64,000 bases of DNA from Gordonia prachuapensis (GTDB lineage: Bacteria; Actinomycetota; Actinomycetes; Mycobacteriales; Mycobacteriaceae), in the NCBI RefSeq assembly GCF_036350515.1, contig NZ_JAZDUE010000008.1, positions 62,001 through 126,000 on the forward strand. Direction: 5' to 3'. The translations under genes and the position numbers were made by a program. How positions within the stretch are numbered: position 1 is the stretch's first letter; each line of letters starts with the position of its first letter. The notes under the pieces were generated by a model, which had not been told where the DNA came from, did no database searches, and was given only the letters and a program-made list of their open reading frames with translations. This document shows, piece by piece, positions 43,508-51,489 of this stretch.

Positions 43508-44689
43508 ATGCAGCACAAACCCCTTGATGGGCTTCGCATCCTCGAGATCGGGGGCTATATCGCCCTCCCCTTCGGGACCTCGCTGTTGTGCTCCCTGGGT
43601 GCCGAGGTGGTCAAGGTCGAACGCCCCGAGGTCGGCGAGGACTTCCGCCGCCTGCAGAACGAACAGAGCCCGTACTTCCGGCAGTACAACGCCGGCAAGC
43701 GCAGCCTCGCCGTCGACCTCAAGACGCCCGAAGGTGTCGCCCTTGTCAAGGCATTGATCCCCCGTTTCGACGTCGTGCTGGAGAACCTGCGGCCCGGCAA
43801 GGCCGACGCTCTCGGCCTCGGACTGGAAGACTGCCGAGCGCTGCGACCAGACGTTGTCTACGGGTCGGTGACCGGATTCGGGGAGGGTGGCCCGCTGGCC
43901 AACCGCCCCGCCTACGACACCATCGGCCACGCATTCGGCGGCCTGTACTCGATCTTCGGCGACGCCGGGCACCCGCAGCTCGCCGGCGGCCTGTCCGCCG
44001 ACCTGGTCACCGGACTTTCCACCGCCACAGGAGTGTTGGCGGCTCTCGTCGGGCGCCTGAAGACCGGCGAAAGCCAACACGTGCAGACATCGATCATGGA
44101 GGCCGTCAGCACGCTGACCACCGACTCGATCACTCAGGCCTTCGAACTCGGCAAGGACCCCGACCGACAGAGTCGTCACCCGCAGGCGCAGAACTTCTGC
44201 GTGGAGACCTCGACCGGAGAGTTCATGGCCGTACACCTGTCGTCGTCGCAGAAGTTCTGGCACGCGCTGTGCGCCGCGATGGAGCGGCCCGATCTCGCCG
44301 AGGACCCGCGCTTCGCCGTCTACCGTCCACGCGAGGCCCACTACTTCGAACTGGTCAAGGTCGTCGAGGCCGAGTTCGCCACCCGCTCGTACGCCGAGTG
44401 GGAGAAGCGTCTCACCGAGCAGGATGTGCCGTTTGCGCCGGTGCTCTCGGTGACCGGTTACCTCGAGAGCGATCAGGTGAAGTGGTTGCAGCTCGCCGAC
44501 ATTCAGCACGATGGGCTCGCGCTGATGCGGCCCCCATGGCGATTCGGCGGCGAACGTCCCGAGCGCAGCCCGGTTGCTCCGCGTGTCGGTGCCGATAGTC
44601 GCGACGTCGCCCGAGAGGTCTACTCCGACGAGACCATCGACGAACTGGCCGCGTCCGGAGTCCTCGACCTGGACGGTACCGACACCTGA
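43508..44689 (+). CDS. Type III (CaiB/BaiF) CoA-transferase, itaconate CoA-transferase-like by context
   Basis: 393 residues. The family features are LPFGTSLLCSLGAEVVKVE, FRRLQNEQSPYF, a long AVDLKTPEG segment and the catalytic Asp137 in NRPAYDTIGHAFGG, which carries the CoA-enzyme intermediate. It moves CoA from a donor such as succinyl-CoA to a carboxylic acid. The next genes are a CitE-like lyase and a MaoC hydratase, the exact set used for itaconate: activation, hydration, cleavage. AGGAG precedes ATG 43508. The substrate is inferred from neighbours only. Confidence 0.85.
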   Translation: MQHKPLDGLRILEIGGYIALPFGTSLLCSLGAEVVKVERPEVGEDFRRLQNEQSPYFRQYNAGKRSLAVDLKTPEGVALVKALIPRFDVVLENLRPGKADALGLGLEDCRALRPDVVYGSVTGFGEGGPLANRPAYDTIGHAFGGLYSIFGDAGHPQLAGGLSADLVTGLSTATGVLAALVGRLKTGESQHVQTSIMEAVSTLTTDSITQAFELGKDPDRQSRHPQAQNFCVETSTGEFMAVHLSSSQKFWHALCAAMERPDLAEDPRFAVYRPREAHYFELVKVVEAEFATRSYAEWEKRLTEQDVPFAPVLSVTGYLESDQVKWLQLADIQHDGLALMRPPWRFGGERPERSPVAPRVGADSRDVAREVYSDETIDELAASGVLDLDGTDT

Positions 44690-44740
44690 AGTGCGACAAC
44701 CAGATCAGACAGCCCTTTCCACCGTGAATAAGGAGGACTC

Positions 44741-45634
44741 GTGAACCCCTACCGTTCCATGCTTTTCGTTCCCGGCCACAAACCGAGTTGGGCAGACAAG
44801 GGAATCGCTTCGGGCGCCGATGCGGTCATCCTGGACCTGGAGGATTCGGTCCCGGTGTCCGATAAGGACGAGGCGCGCTCGACCGTCGTCGCCACCATCG
44901 ATCGGCTCGCCGCCGATGCCGGTCACGCAGACGTCTGGGTGCGGCCGAACAGCAAGGGCAGCGGCATTCAGAGCCTGGACCTCGAGGGCGTGGTACGGCC
45001 GGGGTTGGCCGGCCTGTTTCTGCCGAAGGTGCTCGACGCCGAGGAGATCGTGCGGATCGACGCGGTCGTCTCGCACCTGGAAGAGGTCCGGGGCATCGAC
45101 CACAACACGATCGGCCTCATCGTCAGCTACGAGACCGCCTTCTCGATGGCCCACTGCGAAGAGGTCGCTGCCGCCAGCCCCCGAGTGGCGAGCCTGCTCG
45201 GAGCCACCGGGCCCAGCGCCGACGTCGGCCGCGAGCTCGGCTTCGAGTTCACCCCTGGCGGACTCGAAACGCTATATCTGCGGAGCCGAATTGTCCTGGC
45301 CGCCCGCGCAGCCGGCTTGCACCATCCGGTGGCCGGTGTCTGGCAGGACATCAAAGATCTCGACGGCATGCGGCAGTTCTGCCTCGACAATCGGCAACTC
45401 GGCTACCGCGGGATGGTGTGCATCCACCCCTCGCATGTCGCGATCTCCAACGAGGTCTTCACCCCCGAACCCGAACTGGTCGACCGATACCGGCGGATGA
45501 TCGAGGCCTTCCGCGAGGCCGAGGCCGCCGGCAGCGCGGCAGTGGATTTCGAGGGGCAGCACATCGACATCGCGCACGTGAAGACCGCCGAAGGTGTTAT
45601 CGCGCTGGCAGATGCGGTATCAGCAACCGCCTGA
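44741..45634 (+). CDS. CitE-like lyase (HpcH/HpaI superfamily), citramalyl-CoA lyase candidate
   Basis: 297 residues: RSMLFVPGHKPSWADKGIAS, the metal-binding DAVILDLEDSVP, VWVRPNSKGS with Arg, GLFLPKVLDAEE and a GATGPSADVGRELGFE stretch where CitE proteins have their second acidic metal ligand. These TIM-barrel lyases cleave citramalyl-CoA or malyl-CoA to acetyl-CoA plus a keto acid. GTG 44741 follows AAGGAGG. A dispersed repeat fills the 180 bp to the next gene. Confidence 0.86.
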   Translation: MNPYRSMLFVPGHKPSWADKGIASGADAVILDLEDSVPVSDKDEARSTVVATIDRLAADAGHADVWVRPNSKGSGIQSLDLEGVVRPGLAGLFLPKVLDAEEIVRIDAVVSHLEEVRGIDHNTIGLIVSYETAFSMAHCEEVAAASPRVASLLGATGPSADVGRELGFEFTPGGLETLYLRSRIVLAARAAGLHHPVAGVWQDIKDLDGMRQFCLDNRQLGYRGMVCIHPSHVAISNEVFTPEPELVDRYRRMIEAFREAEAAGSAAVDFEGQHIDIAHVKTAEGVIALADAVSATA

Positions 45635-45642
45635 GGCAAGCC

Positions 45643-45767
45643 CGCCGCTGGTCGGGTAGCCGCAACCTCGCCGCTGGTCGGGTAGCCGCAACTCCGCCGC
45701 CGGTCGAGCAGCCCAACCCCGGCGCTGGTCGAGTAGCCGCGAACGAAGTGAGCGGCGTATCGAGACC
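45643..45767. repeat. Tandem degenerate copies of a CGCTGGTCGAGTAGCC repeat
   Basis: Four units lie head to tail: CCGCTGGTCGGGTAGCCGCAA twice (45643-45668 and 45669-45692), a diverged GCCGGTCGAGCAGCCCAACC (to 45718), and a full palindromic copy from 45720 that pairs GGTCGAGTAGC-type and GTATCGAGACC-type ends around GCGAACGAAGTGAGCGG. I know this element from actinobacterial intergenic regions. It lies between the lyase and hydratase genes and could fold into a stable hairpin in the mRNA. Confidence 0.65.
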
Positions 45768-45782
45768 CAGTACCACAGACAA

Positions 45783-45799
45783 CGCACAATATTTAAAAC
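45783..45799 (+). promoter_or_regulatory. Island operator motif before the MaoC-hydratase operon
   Basis: CGCACAATATTTAAAAC matches 12 of 17 positions of the element at 38729, including CGCA and AATAT. It lies 16 bp before the hydratase start, in a stretch unusually AT-rich for this sequence. CAATAT may serve as a -10 box, but I see no convincing -35. Confidence 0.45.
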
Positions 45800-45815
45800 G
45801 GAAGGAAATGGGACC

Positions 45816-46289
45816 ATGCCAGGCCTGTATTTCGAAGAATTCGAACCCGGTCAGATCATCGATCACGAGGTGCGCCGTACCGTCACCGAGACCGACAACG
45901 TGCTCTTCTCGACGATGACCCTCAACATGGCTCCGCTGCATCTGGACGCCGAGTACAGCAAGGACTCGATCCATGGACAGCGACTGATGAACAGCCTGTT
46001 CGTGCACGGTTTGGTGTGCGGCATCTCCATGCACGAGACCACATATGGCACCACACTGGGCAACTTGGGGTTCCAAGAAACCAAGTTCCCCAAGCCGGTC
46101 TTTCACGGGGACACCATCCGGGTCCGCACCGAAATCGTGGCGGTCCGCGAGTCCAAGAGCCGCGACGACTCCGGCATCGTCACCTTCCGTCATCAGGGGA
46201 TCAACCAACGCGACGAGATCGTGTGTGACACCACTCGGGTCGGACTGATGATCAAGAAGTCGTCGCTCGCCGAGTCTCAGCCTGCCTGA
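45816..46289 (+). CDS. MaoC-like hot-dog hydratase, mesaconyl/itaconyl-CoA hydratase candidate
   Basis: 157 residues, single hot-dog domain: FEEFEPGQIIDHEVRRTVTE (the MaoC entry strand), TETDNVLFSTMTLNMAPLHLD with the catalytic Asp/His-type pair (NMAPLHLD), FVHGLVCGISM and HGDTIRVRTEIVAVRES. It adds water to enoyl-CoA thioesters. Between a CitE lyase and an acyl-CoA synthetase it is the natural partner of the lyase, making citramalyl-CoA. It also opens a five-gene downstream run on the same strand. Confidence 0.86.
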   Translation: MPGLYFEEFEPGQIIDHEVRRTVTETDNVLFSTMTLNMAPLHLDAEYSKDSIHGQRLMNSLFVHGLVCGISMHETTYGTTLGNLGFQETKFPKPVFHGDTIRVRTEIVAVRESKSRDDSGIVTFRHQGINQRDEIVCDTTRVGLMIKKSSLAESQPA

Positions 46290-46324
46290 CCAGACACATC
46301 GAGCATCGAGTGGAGTGAACCGAC

Positions 46325-48271
46325 ATGACCGACCGAACACAGGTCGTCGCCGACGCCGCCTGGCAACCCGGCGAGGCGGTGAAGGAGCGAAGTCGTCTCC
46401 TTGCGGCCCTACGCGCGTGGGGATTCAGTGACGACCGTGCAGGATTCCAGGCGCTCAATCGCAAGGCGATCGCCGACCCGGAATGGTTCTGGCGTGCAGT
46501 CACTGCCGATCTCGGCGTCGAGTTCAGCACTGCGTTCGAGACCGCACGTGACGAGTCGGACGGAAAGCCGTTCCCCCGGTGGTTCACCGGCGGACGGATC
46601 AACGTCGCCGACCTCTGCGCCCGCCGCCATGCGCAGGGAGACCTGTCCGACAAGACCGCGGTCATCTACGAGGGAGACGGCGGTCAGCGACGGACGTTGA
46701 CCTTCGCCGAACTCGACAATGAAGTCGAGCGGTTCGCCGCCAACCTGACCGGTCTCGGCGTGCGCCGCGGGGACCGCGTCGCCCTGTTCATGCCGGTGGT
46801 GCCCGAGGCAGCGGTGGCATTCCTGGCCATCGCGAAGCTGGGTGCCGTTGCCGTGCCGACCTTCAGCGGCTACGCCGCCGACGCGTTGGCCACCCGGCTG
46901 CAGGACTCCGAGGCGGTCGCGTTGATCACCGCCGATGGCACCACACGTCGAGGCAAAACCATCGACATGAAGTCCACGGCCGATGCGGCTGTCGACGCAT
47001 CACCGTCGGTGAGATCGGTCGTGGTGATCCGGCATCTCGGCACCGATGTGGGCATGCAGGACGGGCGCGACGTCTACTACGACGAACTCCCGTCCGACCC
47101 GGCCCCTGTGCCCACCGCTTCCATGGATGCCAACGACCCGCTCTGCATCGTGTACACATCCGGCACCACCGGCCGGCCGAAGGGGATCGTGCACTCCCAC
47201 GGTGGATTCGCCGTCAAGACCGCGGTCGATTTCGCCTACGGCTTCGACGTACACGCCGATGATGTGGTCTGCTGGATCACCGACCTCGGCTGGTTGGTCG
47301 GCCCGATGCTGATGACGGGGCCATTGCAACTCGGGGCGACGATCGTGATGATCGAAGGCCTGCCCATCCATCCGACCCCGAGTCGTATGTGGGACATCGT
47401 CAACCGCAACGGAGTGACGGTCCAGGGCATCGCTCCCACGGCGGCCCGCGCCCTGCGTGCCGCCGGTGTCGATGCGATCGTCGACGTTCCGACGCTGCGC
47501 TCGTTCGTGTCGACCGGCGAGGCCTGGGACGATCCCACCTGGTGGTGGTTGTTCGACGAGTTCGGTGGCCGACGACGCCCGATCATCAACTACAGCGGCG
47601 GAACCGAGGTCGGCGGCGGCATTCTGGTCGGCTATCCGTGCTTTCCCGCCGCCGCCGCGGCGTTCAGCGGGCCGCTGCCCGGCGTCGACGTGACCGTCCT
47701 GGACGACAACGGTGACGACGTGGCGGGCGAGATCGGTGAACTGGCCGTACGCAACACCTTCCCTGGAATGACGCATTCGTTCTGGAACGACCGGGACCGC
47801 TATGTCGCCACCTACTGGCAGCGCTTCGACGATGTGTGGGTTCATGGCGACCTCGTCAGCGTCGATGCCGAGGGGATGTGGCGGATTCATGGGCGTTCCG
47901 ACGACACCCTGAAGCTGTCGGGGCGGCGGGTCGGTCCGGCCGAGATCGAGGCCGCGGTCCTGCGGGACCCCCGCGTCGCGGAGGTTGCCGTGATCGGCGT
48001 ACCCGATGAGATGCGTGGCCAGCGTGCCGTTGCGTTCGTGGTGCTCCGCGATGCCGCAGAAAGCCATGACGACCTCCAGGAAACGGCGCTCGCCAACGCC
48101 GGCAAGTCATTCGCGCCGACGGTGATCGCCGTGGCGACCCTGCCGAAGACCAAGAACGGCAAGTTGATGCGCCGCATGATCCGTTCCCGTTATCTCGGCG
48201 AGCCGGCCGGGGATCTGTCCTCGCTCGACCCGGCGACCCCGCTCGACGACATCCCGACCCGAACCAACTGA
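46325..48271 (+). CDS. AMP-forming acyl-CoA synthetase (AcsA-like)
   Basis: 648 residues, longer than fatty-acid ligases and close to acetyl-CoA synthetases. The ATP loop is YTSGTTGRPKGI, the adenine motif NYSGGTEVGG, the hinge segment VHGDLVSVDAEGMWRIHGRSDD, and the catalytic Lys lies in KTKNGKLMRRMIRSRY. It activates a short carboxylic acid with ATP and CoA. The ADH/ALDH products upstream are possible substrates. A GGAGTG-type site (GAGTGGAGTG) lies before the ATG. Confidence 0.88.
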   Translation: MTDRTQVVADAAWQPGEAVKERSRLLAALRAWGFSDDRAGFQALNRKAIADPEWFWRAVTADLGVEFSTAFETARDESDGKPFPRWFTGGRINVADLCARRHAQGDLSDKTAVIYEGDGGQRRTLTFAELDNEVERFAANLTGLGVRRGDRVALFMPVVPEAAVAFLAIAKLGAVAVPTFSGYAADALATRLQDSEAVALITADGTTRRGKTIDMKSTADAAVDASPSVRSVVVIRHLGTDVGMQDGRDVYYDELPSDPAPVPTASMDANDPLCIVYTSGTTGRPKGIVHSHGGFAVKTAVDFAYGFDVHADDVVCWITDLGWLVGPMLMTGPLQLGATIVMIEGLPIHPTPSRMWDIVNRNGVTVQGIAPTAARALRAAGVDAIVDVPTLRSFVSTGEAWDDPTWWWLFDEFGGRRRPIINYSGGTEVGGGILVGYPCFPAAAAAFSGPLPGVDVTVLDDNGDDVAGEIGELAVRNTFPGMTHSFWNDRDRYVATYWQRFDDVWVHGDLVSVDAEGMWRIHGRSDDTLKLSGRRVGPAEIEAAVLRDPRVAEVAVIGVPDEMRGQRAVAFVVLRDAAESHDDLQETALANAGKSFAPTVIAVATLPKTKNGKLMRRMIRSRYLGEPAGDLSSLDPATPLDDIPTRTN

Positions 48272-48281
48272 GGAGATCGAC

Positions 48282-49457
48282 ATGACAACCACCGACCAGT
48301 CCACCGAGGCACCCGATCTGGACCTGATCCGCAACACAACGCGGGAACTCGCACGGAAGTTCGACCACGATTACTGGCTCGACTGCGACAACAACCACAA
48401 GTATCCGTGGGAGTTTGTCAAGGCCTTTGCCGAGGGGGGCTGGTTGGGCGCGATGATCCCCGAGGAGTACGGCGGCATCGGCCTGGGACTGCGGGAAGCC
48501 GCGGTCATGATGGGCGAGATCGCGGGATCCGGTGGTGGGATGAGCGGTGGATCGGCCGTCCACTTCTACGTCTTCCCGCCGGCGCCGATCGTCCGGTACG
48601 GCTCGGAGGACATGAAACGCAAGTATCTACCGCAACTGGCATCCGGCGATATGCTCACCGCGTTCGGGATCACCGAACCCACTGCAGGCGTGGACACCTC
48701 ACGCATCAAGACCAAGGCCACCAAGGTCGACGGCGGCTGGGTCATCAACGGCCAGAAGGTGTTCATCACCAACGCGCAGAACGCACAACGGATTCTGCTC
48801 CTGGCGCGCACCTCGCCCCGTGACGACGCGAAGCCACTCGCGGGCATGACGATCTTCTTCGCCGAGATGAACCGCGAGAATGTCACCGTCCGCGAGATCG
48901 ACAAGCTCGGTCGTGCCGCCATCGACACCAACGAACTGTTCATCGACAACCTGTTCGTGCCGGACGAGGACGTCGTCGGTGAGGTCGGCAAGGGCTTCTA
49001 CTACATCATCGATGGTCTGAACCCGGAGCGCATCGTCGTGGCCATGGAGGGTGTCGGGCTCGGCCGCGCGGCGCTGGAGATCGGCGCCGAGTACGCCAAG
49101 AACCGCGTGGTGTTCGACCGACCCATCGGCCAGAACCAAGCCGTGGCACACCCGCTGGCCGACTCCTGGATTCGCCTCGAAGCCGCGGAACGGATGGCGA
49201 TGCACGCCGCCGAGCTCTTCGACAACCATCAGGACTGCGGCCACGAATCAGCCGCCGCCAAATACCTCGGTGCCGAAGCCGGATTCGAGGCCTGTGACCG
49301 GGTCTTCTCCACCCTCGGCGGGTACGCCTACGCCAAGGAGTACCACATCGAGCGTCTCTGGCGGGAGGTGCGCTTGCTGCGTAACGCACCGTTCTCGCAG
49401 GAGATGGTGCGCAACTACATCGCTCAGCAAGTCCTCGGTTTGCCCCGGTCGTACTGA
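48282..49457 (+). CDS. Acyl-CoA dehydrogenase
   Basis: 391 residues of the flavoprotein family: WLGAMIPEEYGGIGLGLREAA, the FAD/substrate segment FGITEPTAGVDTSRIKTKA, GQKVFITNAQ, RDDAKPLAGMTIFF and C-terminal FSTLGGYAYAKEYHIERLWREVRLL. It dehydrogenates an acyl-CoA at alpha-beta and passes electrons to ETF. The catalytic Glu of the medium-chain type is not obvious. TGAGGAG precedes the ATG. It lies between synthetase and racemase homologue, as needed for a branched acyl-CoA. Confidence 0.88.
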   Translation: MTTTDQSTEAPDLDLIRNTTRELARKFDHDYWLDCDNNHKYPWEFVKAFAEGGWLGAMIPEEYGGIGLGLREAAVMMGEIAGSGGGMSGGSAVHFYVFPPAPIVRYGSEDMKRKYLPQLASGDMLTAFGITEPTAGVDTSRIKTKATKVDGGWVINGQKVFITNAQNAQRILLLARTSPRDDAKPLAGMTIFFAEMNRENVTVREIDKLGRAAIDTNELFIDNLFVPDEDVVGEVGKGFYYIIDGLNPERIVVAMEGVGLGRAALEIGAEYAKNRVVFDRPIGQNQAVAHPLADSWIRLEAAERMAMHAAELFDNHQDCGHESAAAKYLGAEAGFEACDRVFSTLGGYAYAKEYHIERLWREVRLLRNAPFSQEMVRNYIAQQVLGLPRSY

Positions 49458-49530
49458 GACGCAACCCAGACCGCCCGGCATCCTGCTGGATCACAGGGGA
49501 TGCCGGGCACACCACAAGGAGTCAACAACC

Positions 49531-50649
49531 ATGAGTGGACCACTGCACGGTGTTCGTGTCCTCGTCCTCGCCGGGATGGGGCCGGTCCCCTTTGTGTCGA
49601 TGCTGTTGGCCGACATGGGCGCCCATGTCGTCCGGGTGACGCGGCCGGCTCACCGCAGTGCACGCACTTTGAGTCAGACGGATACCCTTCGCGATGATGC
49701 CGACCCGGTCAACCGTCACGTCGACTCCGTCGCGATCGATCTCAAGAGTTCCGATGGCATCGATGAGGTGCTCGAACTCGTGTCGTCGGCCGATGTGTTC
49801 GTCGAGGGCTACCGGCCCGGTGTGGTCGAGCGTCTGGGCTTGGGCCCAAATGTTCTGCTGGAACACAATCCACGTCTGGTGTTCACGCGAATGACCGGCT
49901 ATGGACAGTCCGGATCGCACGCCCACGAGGCCGGCCACGACATCAACTACGTGGCGCAAACCGGTGCGCTGTACGCGATGGCGCGGCGCGGTGAGGCGCC
50001 TCGGCCGCCGATCAACCTGTTGGGTGACTACGCCGGTGGTGGCACCGTTGCCGCGTACGGCATCGTGTGTGCGCTGCTCGAAGCCCGTACCTCCGGTCAC
50101 GGGCAGGTGATCGATGCGGCGATGATCGACGGCGTGGCGTTGCTGACCGCCAAGCTGCAAGGGCTGCGCGCTGCCGGACTGTACGCGGACGATCCGGGCA
50201 CGAACTTCCTCGATTCGGGTGCACCGTTCTACGACACGTACCGATGCGCCGATGGCGGCCACCTCGCCGTGGGGGCACTCGAGCCGGACTTCTACGCCGA
50301 GTTCGTTTCCCGGCTCGGTGTCGACACCGAGACATGGCCGGATCAGAACGATCGGGACCGGTGGCCACTGCTCCGAGAACTCATCGCCGACGCGGTCAAA
50401 CAACGTGGCCGCGACGAATGGGCCGCGATCTACGCTGGTACCGACGCATGCGTGACGCCGGTACTCACCTTCGACGAGGCGGCCGTTGTCCCGCACAACG
50501 CGGACCGCTCGATGTATCAGGAGGTGGATGGAGTGCTGCACTCGGCGCCGGCGCCGCGGTTGAGCCGCACTCCGGCCCGCACACCTGCTCGACCGCCCCG
50601 TGACCTGTTGTCGGTGCGTGATGTCGTTGCGCAATGGGCCTCGCAGTGA
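49531..50649 (+). CDS. Alpha-methylacyl-CoA racemase-like protein (CaiB/BaiF superfamily)
   Basis: 372 residues, a CoA-transferase III fold. It has HDINY in AGHDINYVAQTG with His136 and NLLGDYAGGG with Asp166. These two residues, 30 apart, correspond to the catalytic His/Asp pair of AMACR (His126/Asp156 in the mycobacterial enzyme), so it should epimerise a 2-methylacyl-CoA rather than transfer CoA. AAGGAG lies before ATG 49531. Racemisation lets a stereospecific acyl-CoA dehydrogenase use both 2-methyl isomers, which points to a methyl-branched substrate. Confidence 0.86.
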   Translation: MSGPLHGVRVLVLAGMGPVPFVSMLLADMGAHVVRVTRPAHRSARTLSQTDTLRDDADPVNRHVDSVAIDLKSSDGIDEVLELVSSADVFVEGYRPGVVERLGLGPNVLLEHNPRLVFTRMTGYGQSGSHAHEAGHDINYVAQTGALYAMARRGEAPRPPINLLGDYAGGGTVAAYGIVCALLEARTSGHGQVIDAAMIDGVALLTAKLQGLRAAGLYADDPGTNFLDSGAPFYDTYRCADGGHLAVGALEPDFYAEFVSRLGVDTETWPDQNDRDRWPLLRELIADAVKQRGRDEWAAIYAGTDACVTPVLTFDEAAVVPHNADRSMYQEVDGVLHSAPAPRLSRTPARTPARPPRDLLSVRDVVAQWASQ

Positions 50650-50697
50650 GCCGTGTCGGGATGGAGCGCAATCGACCCAGAAAGGTAACGGTTACAC

Positions 50698-51489
50698 GTG
50701 AAGAACTATGACGAGTTCGAGACGCTAACGATCGATCGTCCGTCGCCTGCGGTTCTGCGAATCATGTTGGAAGCGCCCAACCTCAACGCCGTGGGATCGC
50801 AGATGCATGCCGACCTCGCCGAGGTGTGGACAGCGATCTCGAAGGATGATGACACCCGGGTGGTGCTGATCCGGGGTGCGGGGGAGCGGGCCTTCTCCGC
50901 GGGCGGTTCGTTCGACCTGGTCGAGGAGATGGTCGGCGACTTCTCTTCGCGTACTCGCGTGATGCGGGAAGCGCGCGAACTGGTGCGCAACATCATTGAG
51001 ACCCCGCAGCCGATAATCTCGGCGATCAACGGGCCGGCGGCCGGCGCAGGGCTCGTGGCGGCATTGTTGGCCGACATCTCCGTCGCCGGACGCAGGGCCA
51101 AGATCGTCGACGGACACGTTCGCCTCGGCGTGGCCGCGGGCGACCACGCGGCCGTGTGCTGGCCGTTGCTGACGAGTATGGCCAAGGCCAAATATCATCT
51201 GCTCACCAACGAGATCCTCACCGGCGAGGAGGCCGAGCGTATCGGCATGGTGTCGGTGTGTGTGGATGACGATCAGGTGCAGGAGAAGGCGATGGAGATC
51301 GCCGACAGACTCGCGGGAGGGGCACGCAGTGCCCTGCAACTGACCAAACACGCACTAAACAACTGGTATCGGCAGGCGATGCCGATCTTTGACGCGTCGT
51401 GGGGGATGGAGTTCTATGGCTTCGGGGGACCCGAGGTCGTGGAAGGCGTTGCGTCACACCGGGAGAAGCGGGAGCCGAACTTCCCATGA
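50698..51489 (+). CDS. Enoyl-CoA hydratase/isomerase family protein
   Basis: 263 residues of the crotonase fold: LNAVGSQMHADLAEVW, VVLIRGAGERAFSAGGSFD with the oxyanion-hole glycines, and INGPAAGAGLVAALLADI. The segment RLGVAAGDHAAVCWPLL has Asp where classical hydratases hold a second Glu, a variant common in actinobacterial homologues. It may add water to, or isomerise, an enoyl-CoA. GTG 50698 has AGAAAGG upstream. Its stop overlaps the next start by 4 bp. Confidence 0.87.
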   Translation: MKNYDEFETLTIDRPSPAVLRIMLEAPNLNAVGSQMHADLAEVWTAISKDDDTRVVLIRGAGERAFSAGGSFDLVEEMVGDFSSRTRVMREARELVRNIIETPQPIISAINGPAAGAGLVAALLADISVAGRRAKIVDGHVRLGVAAGDHAAVCWPLLTSMAKAKYHLLTNEILTGEEAERIGMVSVCVDDDQVQEKAMEIADRLAGGARSALQLTKHALNNWYRQAMPIFDASWGMEFYGFGGPEVVEGVASHREKREPNFP

